DNA of 64,000 nt from UBA6224 sp963800205 (GTDB taxonomy: Bacteria; Patescibacteriota; Saccharimonadia; Saccharimonadales; UBA4665), in NCBI GenBank assembly GCA_963800205.1, contig CAWCZQ010000001.1:124001-188000 (forward strand), read 5' to 3'. Below are positions 60,086 through 64,000 of the stretch, in pieces. Made by a program: the position numbers and the translations under genes. Every line of letters starts with the position of its first letter. Position 1 is the first letter of the stretch. The notes below the pieces were generated by a model. The model made no database searches, was not told the DNA's origin, and worked only from the letters and a program-made list of their open reading frames with translations.

Positions 60086-60958
60086 ATGTTTGGAGTAATT
60101 ACTCGCATGCGAGAGCAGCTGAGAATACGGGGCCGTCGCTCTATACAATACGTTGTTCGCCTGAGTACATGGCTGATTCGGCACCGTAAAGCTGTTAGCT
60201 GGTACGGATTACTAGCCCTACTGGCCATCATTATGCTCGCCACCCTTGGTATTAAGCTCAGTACCGAACGTTACATTGCGCAAGTACAGGACAGTCGAAC
60301 ATACCTCTTGCAGTTACAGAATCAATACAACGACATCATGCAACCCAACCAGATAGAACTGGGCCAACAGGATTTATCAGTCGATTACGTCCTGTCACAG
60401 CTTAAGGCCGATTCGCTGTACGCTCGCCCTCCCCGCTTGCCTTCCGAGCTCGAGTTGTATCTAAATACCTTGCCACACCACTCGAGTCATATCAGTGCAA
60501 TCAATCAGCTTTCGTCCGTTAGTTATACAGCCGAGCAGTTAGGCCATTATCACTATGCTGTTATTCATGCTATCGGCTCGTTGCTGGAGTATAATCCCCG
60601 AGGCGATCTGAGCGATGCGCGGCTCAGCGACGCAGAAATCCAGCTCCGTATCGACAATGCGCAGGACGGTCTACAGCAAGCACAACAGGAATTATCCATT
60701 TTACAGGACGACTCCGTCGCCGTGTCTGACCCTGGCCTCAGCGAACTTCAGCAGACTATCAACCAAGTTTTGAGACAGCTAGAAGTCTTTGATTCTTCTC
60801 GCAAAAAAGACGACTGGTACAGCGTCATAGACAGCGCTCAGCACGCCATTATTCGTAATCGCCAAACGTTTTGGCAGCAACATACCGAGAAGCTCTTCGC
60901 CGATATAACTACCACCAACGAAAATCTATCCCAGCTGCAAAACGATTTGCAAGACTAA
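60086..60958 (+). CDS. hypothetical single-pass protein with coiled coil
   Basis: 290-residue protein: a basic N-terminus (about 1-35), one helix (about 36-58, AVSWYGLLALLAIIMLATLG), then a mostly helical outside part with coiled-coil character at about 185-215 (NAQDGLQQAQQELSILQDD) and at the C-terminus (LSQLQNDLQD). No enzyme motif. An ATG at 60080 lies only two bases after the -10 box, so 60086 is preferred. It is divergent from parA and convergent with the giant repeat protein (14 bases apart). Function unknown. Confidence 0.65.
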   Translation: MFGVITRMREQLRIRGRRSIQYVVRLSTWLIRHRKAVSWYGLLALLAIIMLATLGIKLSTERYIAQVQDSRTYLLQLQNQYNDIMQPNQIELGQQDLSVDYVLSQLKADSLYARPPRLPSELELYLNTLPHHSSHISAINQLSSVSYTAEQLGHYHYAVIHAIGSLLEYNPRGDLSDARLSDAEIQLRIDNAQDGLQQAQQELSILQDDSVAVSDPGLSELQQTINQVLRQLEVFDSSRKKDDWYSVIDSAQHAIIRNRQTFWQQHTEKLFADITTTNENLSQLQNDLQD

Positions 60959-60972
60959 GCGTAGATTCTCGC

Positions 60973-63900
60973 TTACTCCCTACCCCAGGCAAAAGGTTGC
61001 TGTACGTCCTGCCGATTAAAGAATGCTCCGTGCCGCATCACGTCCTTCATTTGTGGCGGCACGTAAACTTTGGCGTATTGATCGTAGCCGCCGGTCAGTG
61101 TATTGCCGGTTTCTACGACGCGGAAGCAGAAGGTGCGACCAATCTTAGACCCATCCGACTTTAGAGAGAAATCCCATATCATCTCATTATTTGCGTATGC
61201 CTGACGTGGATTTACGAAGCTATTGGACTCGACGTATGTTTGCATAACCTTGCCGTAAGTACCAATTGGCGACCGCGTATAGCTAGGATCAGTGGCATCT
61301 GCCCGGATTTTATCGGCGGTATTGTTGGTTAGGTTATCAAAGAAACCAATTGCCGTACTGCTTGATACATCTGTATAGGTGGCTGCCGCCGGATCACAGG
61401 TGCCGGCATACACAGCAGATTGCAATTTGAATGTTCCTTGTGAGGTGTACGATTTGTTCTCGGCGGCAATAGCGATGCGCAAACGAAACGTGTCGTTCAC
61501 CTTATAGAGTTCCGCGGAGGTGTCCTGGGCATCTAGGGCTGAGGCATTTTTGATTTGGCGCACCAGCGTTGTGGCAAAAACTGCGTTATCGGTGACAGAG
61601 GGGGAAGTAACAGCAGCGGCCGGAGAACTGGTGGTGGCGGCCGGAGAACTGGTGGTGGCGGCCGGAGAACTGGTGGTGGCGGCCGGAGAATTTCTGGGCA
61701 CCGCCGGACTTTTGCAATCGGTCGTACAGCCAGCAATATCGCCATAGTTGTCAAATTTGGCGAGGAACATCTCATAGTCAGCGGTGTAACCATTGCTTTC
61801 ACCGCTTACGGCGTAGCCGCCGTCGGAGGTTTGTACAACGTCCTTGCCATAATCATTACCAAGGCCGCCCCAGGTGCGGGACCAGCTGAGGGTGCCAGCG
61901 GAGTCGTATTTGGCGAGGAATGTTTGTATAAGCCCGAGAAAACTAGAAGTCTCACCGACAATCACATAACCACCGTCAGAGGTTTGGACCAGGGATCGAC
62001 CAACGTCACTAGCAGTGCCGCCCCAGGTGCGGGACCAGCTGAGGGTGCCAGCGGAGTCGTACTTGGCGAGGAACATGTCGCTACTACCGGCGCCGTAACT
62101 AGTGGTTTGTGCGGTGATGGCGTAGCCGCCGTCGGAGGTTTGTACAACGTCCTTGCCATAATCACTACCTGTTCCGCCCCAGGTGCGGGACCAGCTGAGG
62201 GTGCCAGCGGAGTCGTACTTGGCGAGGAACATGTCGCTACTACCGGCGCCGTAACTTGAAGTACTACCACTGACGATGTAACCGCCGTCGGAGGTTTGGA
62301 TGAGTGAGTCGCCGTCATCACTACCTGTTCCGCCCCAGGTGCGGGACCAGCTGAGGGTGCCTGAGCTGTCGTATTTGGCAAGGAAAGCATCATTGCTACC
62401 AGCGCCGTAACTGGCAGTTTCTCCCGTCACGGCGTAGCCGCCGTCAGAGGTCTGGACGAGGGAGTAGCCGTAGTCCTCCGCAAGTCCGCCCCAGGTGCGG
62501 GACCAGCTGAGGGTGCCGACGGAGTCAAATTTGGCAAGGAACATATTATAGTTAGCTATCGCGCCGCCAAAATTGGCGGCACCGGTCACGGCGTAGCCGC
62601 CGTCAGAGGTCTGGACGAGGGAGTAGCCGTAGTCCGAACCTCCACTGGCGCCCCAGGTGCGTGACCAGCTCAGGGTGCCAGCGGAGTCATACTTGGCGAG
62701 GAAAACGTCTCCATTACCGGCCCCGTAGTGCAGAGTACTGCCGGTCACGGCGTAGCCGCCGTCAGAGGTCTGGACGAGGGAATAACCACTATCGGCACCG
62801 GATCCACCCCACGTCTTCGCAAACGTCACTGGCGGTGAAACAATCATTGTAGATATTGACGTATAGTCACTCCCTCCTCCTACAGTGTCAGATTTTGTGG
62901 TGACGACAGGGGACGTGTTGCTGAAACTGCCACTTCCGTAAGGAGAAGTTGACGTTATTGTACTCAGGTTCTGAGAAGAAGTGCTCGGCGTGTAATCTTT
63001 ACATACATTACTTGTACATCCTAGCATCGTTCCGGCGGAGTCGTATTTGGCGAGGAACATGTCGCTACTACCGGCGCCGTAGCTGCTAGTCTGTCCAGTG
63101 ACAGCGTAACCACCATCGGTGGTTTGGACAAGCGAGTTGCCGATATCGCTAGAAGAGCCGCCCCAAGTCTTACTCCAGCCGAGGGTGCCGGTACTGTCGT
63201 ATTTGGCGAGGAACATATCAATGCTGCCGGCGCCGTAGCTGCTAGTCTGTCCACTGACAGCGTAACCACCATCGGTGGTTTGGACAAGCGAGTTGCCGAT
63301 ATCGCTAGAAGAGCCGCCCCATGTGCGGAACCAGTTAAGGGTCCCGGCGTTATCGAACGTGACGAGGAACATATCGTCACTACCCGCACCGTAACGAGTG
63401 GTAGAGCCGGTAACCGCGTAGCCGCCGTCGCTGGTTTGGATTATAGATAACCCTTTATCGCTGCCGGTTGTACTGATGATACGATCCCAGCTGAGGCTTC
63501 CAGACGAATTATACTTTACAAGGAGAATATCACCGTTATCAGATCCAGTGACGACATAGCCGCCGTCGGAGGTTTGAACGAGAGACCGGCCGTACTCATT
63601 AGCTAATGAGGCGGAAGATCCATAAACACTAGACCAGCTAATGGAGCCTGTGCTGTCGTATTTGGCGAGGAACATATCGGAATTATTTATAGCGCCCGCA
63701 GCACCCGTGATAGCATAGCCGCCGTCGGAGGTTTGAATGATCGAGTAAGCACGCCCACCGCTAGAGGCGCCCGATGATATACGGGACCAGCTGAGGGTGC
63801 CGGTGCTGTCGTACTTGGCGAGGAAGATAGTTTCATAGCCAGTACCAAAGCTGCCAGTACCTCCAGCAACGGCGTAGCCGCCGTCGCTGGTTTGGACAAG

Positions 63901-64000
63901 AGAGTAACCGGTGTCACTAGCGCTCCCGCCCCACGTGTTACTCCAGGTTAGGTTGCCCGCAGAATCGTACTTAGCCAGGAACATGTCATAACCGCCGGCG
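60973..64000 (-). CDS. giant repeat surface protein, beta-propeller-like (5' end beyond window)
   Basis: More than 1000 residues seen, N-terminus cut by the edge. Thirteen repeats of about 52 residues are visible, each with FLAKYDSAGTLSWSRTWGG and SLVQTSDGGYAVTG cores, in two blocks: at least six (about 63000-64000) and exactly seven (about 61740-62830). Each block closes with a short Cys pair (GCTSNVC, GCTTDC) and is followed by a Ser/Thr/Pro-rich linker. The seven-repeat unit suggests two seven-bladed propellers. The C-terminal 240 residues (after SPAATT repeats) form another domain with GTCDP and RTFCFRVVETG. No sortase motif or C-terminal helix. Likely a secreted adhesin; partner unknown. 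Confidence 0.85.
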   Translation of the reverse strand, partial: AGGYDMFLAKYDSAGNLTWSNTWGGSASDTGYSLVQTSDGGYAVAGGTGSFGTGYETIFLAKYDSTGTLSWSRISSGASSGGRAYSIIQTSDGGYAITGAAGAINNSDMFLAKYDSTGSISWSSVYGSSASLANEYGRSLVQTSDGGYVVTGSDNGDILLVKYNSSGSLSWDRIISTTGSDKGLSIIQTSDGGYAVTGSTTRYGAGSDDMFLVTFDNAGTLNWFRTWGGSSSDIGNSLVQTTDGGYAVSGQTSSYGAGSIDMFLAKYDSTGTLGWSKTWGGSSSDIGNSLVQTTDGGYAVTGQTSSYGAGSSDMFLAKYDSAGTMLGCTSNVCKDYTPSTSSQNLSTITSTSPYGSGSFSNTSPVVTTKSDTVGGGSDYTSISTMIVSPPVTFAKTWGGSGADSGYSLVQTSDGGYAVTGSTLHYGAGNGDVFLAKYDSAGTLSWSRTWGASGGSDYGYSLVQTSDGGYAVTGAANFGGAIANYNMFLAKFDSVGTLSWSRTWGGLAEDYGYSLVQTSDGGYAVTGETASYGAGSNDAFLAKYDSSGTLSWSRTWGGTGSDDGDSLIQTSDGGYIVSGSTSSYGAGSSDMFLAKYDSAGTLSWSRTWGGTGSDYGKDVVQTSDGGYAITAQTTSYGAGSSDMFLAKYDSAGTLSWSRTWGGTASDVGRSLVQTSDGGYVIVGETSSFLGLIQTFLAKYDSAGTLSWSRTWGGLGNDYGKDVVQTSDGGYAVSGESNGYTADYEMFLAKFDNYGDIAGCTTDCKSPAVPRNSPAATTSSPAATTSSPAATTSSPAAAVTSPSVTDNAVFATTLVRQIKNASALDAQDTSAELYKVNDTFRLRIAIAAENKSYTSQGTFKLQSAVYAGTCDPAAATYTDVSSSTAIGFFDNLTNNTADKIRADATDPSYTRSPIGTYGKVMQTYVESNSFVNPRQAYANNEMIWDFSLKSDGSKIGRTFCFRVVETGNTLTGGYDQYAKVYVPPQMKDVMRHGAFFNRQDVQQPFAWGRE
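61619..61690. repeat. 21-bp tandem repeat, 3.4 copies
   Basis: Identical 21-base units starting GCCGGAGAACTGG encode SSPAATT-type repeats in the linker after the second propeller block. Exact identity suggests recent slippage, and length could vary between strains. Confidence 0.9.
61740..64000. repeat. degenerate 156-bp tandem repeats encoding 52-residue units
   Basis: Thirteen units in two arrays separated by a linker (about 62830-63000). Several units share long identical stretches (for example around 61870, 62030, 62180 and 62340), so gene conversion or assembly collapse is possible. Confidence 0.85.

Noticed and set aside
61619..61690. CRISPR-like short repeats
   Set aside because: The 21-base units are contiguous without spacers and lie in frame in a coding region.
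61555..63450. Plus-strand frames with Gly/Ala-rich repeats opposite the giant repeat gene
   Set aside because: They mirror the 156-base repeats of the true frame; their products are low-complexity and without start signals.

Overview
The window is a 64 kb chromosomal segment of a small-genome bacterium, most likely a member of the Patescibacteria/CPR and probably Candidatus Saccharibacteria (TM7). The reasons are the dense housekeeping gene content in short unidirectional units, the Gram-positive-like envelope set (Rpf-like muralytic enzyme, FtsEX with a CHAP hydrolase, LytR-CpsA-Psr protein, many single-helix surface proteins), the short ProRS without an editing insert, and the absence of biosynthetic pathways other than CTP synthase and UppS. 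UGA is used as a stop and an intact RF2 gene is present, so the genetic code is standard, unlike Gracilibacteria. The taxonomic call is inference from content; no rRNA gene lies in the window and I found no tRNA gene, IS element, prophage or CRISPR array.

Layout. 1-9.9 kb: PIF1 helicase (cut by the edge), NYN protein, RNase HI, an Rpf/LysM cell-wall enzyme, YjbQ, a VOC protein, a probable new structured RNA (about 5507-5673), a Tp34-like protein, a class C26 amidohydrolase, a solitary DUF4868 (KwaB-like) protein and two broken small membrane genes. 9.9-19.6 kb: GlyRS, a cation/proton antiporter, RecO with an upstream degenerate kinase/receiver pair, exonuclease VII, a flippase-like protein, a TRM11-like methylase and L27. 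19.6-33.5 kb: receiver protein, PyrG, the FtsE-FtsX-CHAP hydrolase-CtpA unit, RF2, M16 peptidase, SecA, HPF and SerRS. 33.5-48 kb: Cas4-like nuclease, pilin-like proteins, RlmD-like enzyme, HAD phosphatase, a heliorhodopsin, a redox/repair operon (MsrA, hydrolase, FMN reductase, zincin), LysRS (frameshifted in this sequence), GreA, ProRS, CPBP protease, RseP, UppS and RRF. 48-64 kb: a surface endonuclease/phosphatase-like protein, EF-Ts, S2, L31, RF1, PrmC, HtrA, LCP protein, signal peptidase, ParB/ParA and a very large repeat protein with seven-bladed-propeller-like arrays that runs off the right edge.

How it works together: most of the segment serves translation (aminoacyl-tRNA synthetases, release factors, ribosome recycling and hibernation), secretion and envelope proteolysis (SecA, SPase I, RseP, CtpA, HtrA, CPBP) and division (FtsEX plus hydrolase, ParAB). 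The most striking global signal is that at least 19 genes have a -10 hexamer, often with the extended TGn element, ending 6-10 bases before the start codon. This predicts leaderless or nearly leaderless mRNAs for the first genes of transcription units, while genes inside operons carry Shine-Dalgarno sequences. Other highlights are the pseudoknotted RNA candidate, the heliorhodopsin next to a methionine-sulfoxide-repair operon, a kinase-like/receiver-like pair in which both phosphorylation residues appear replaced by Glu, and a 40-bp perfect palindrome beside parB. Four genes, including essential lysS, contain single frameshifts, which makes local consensus errors likely.
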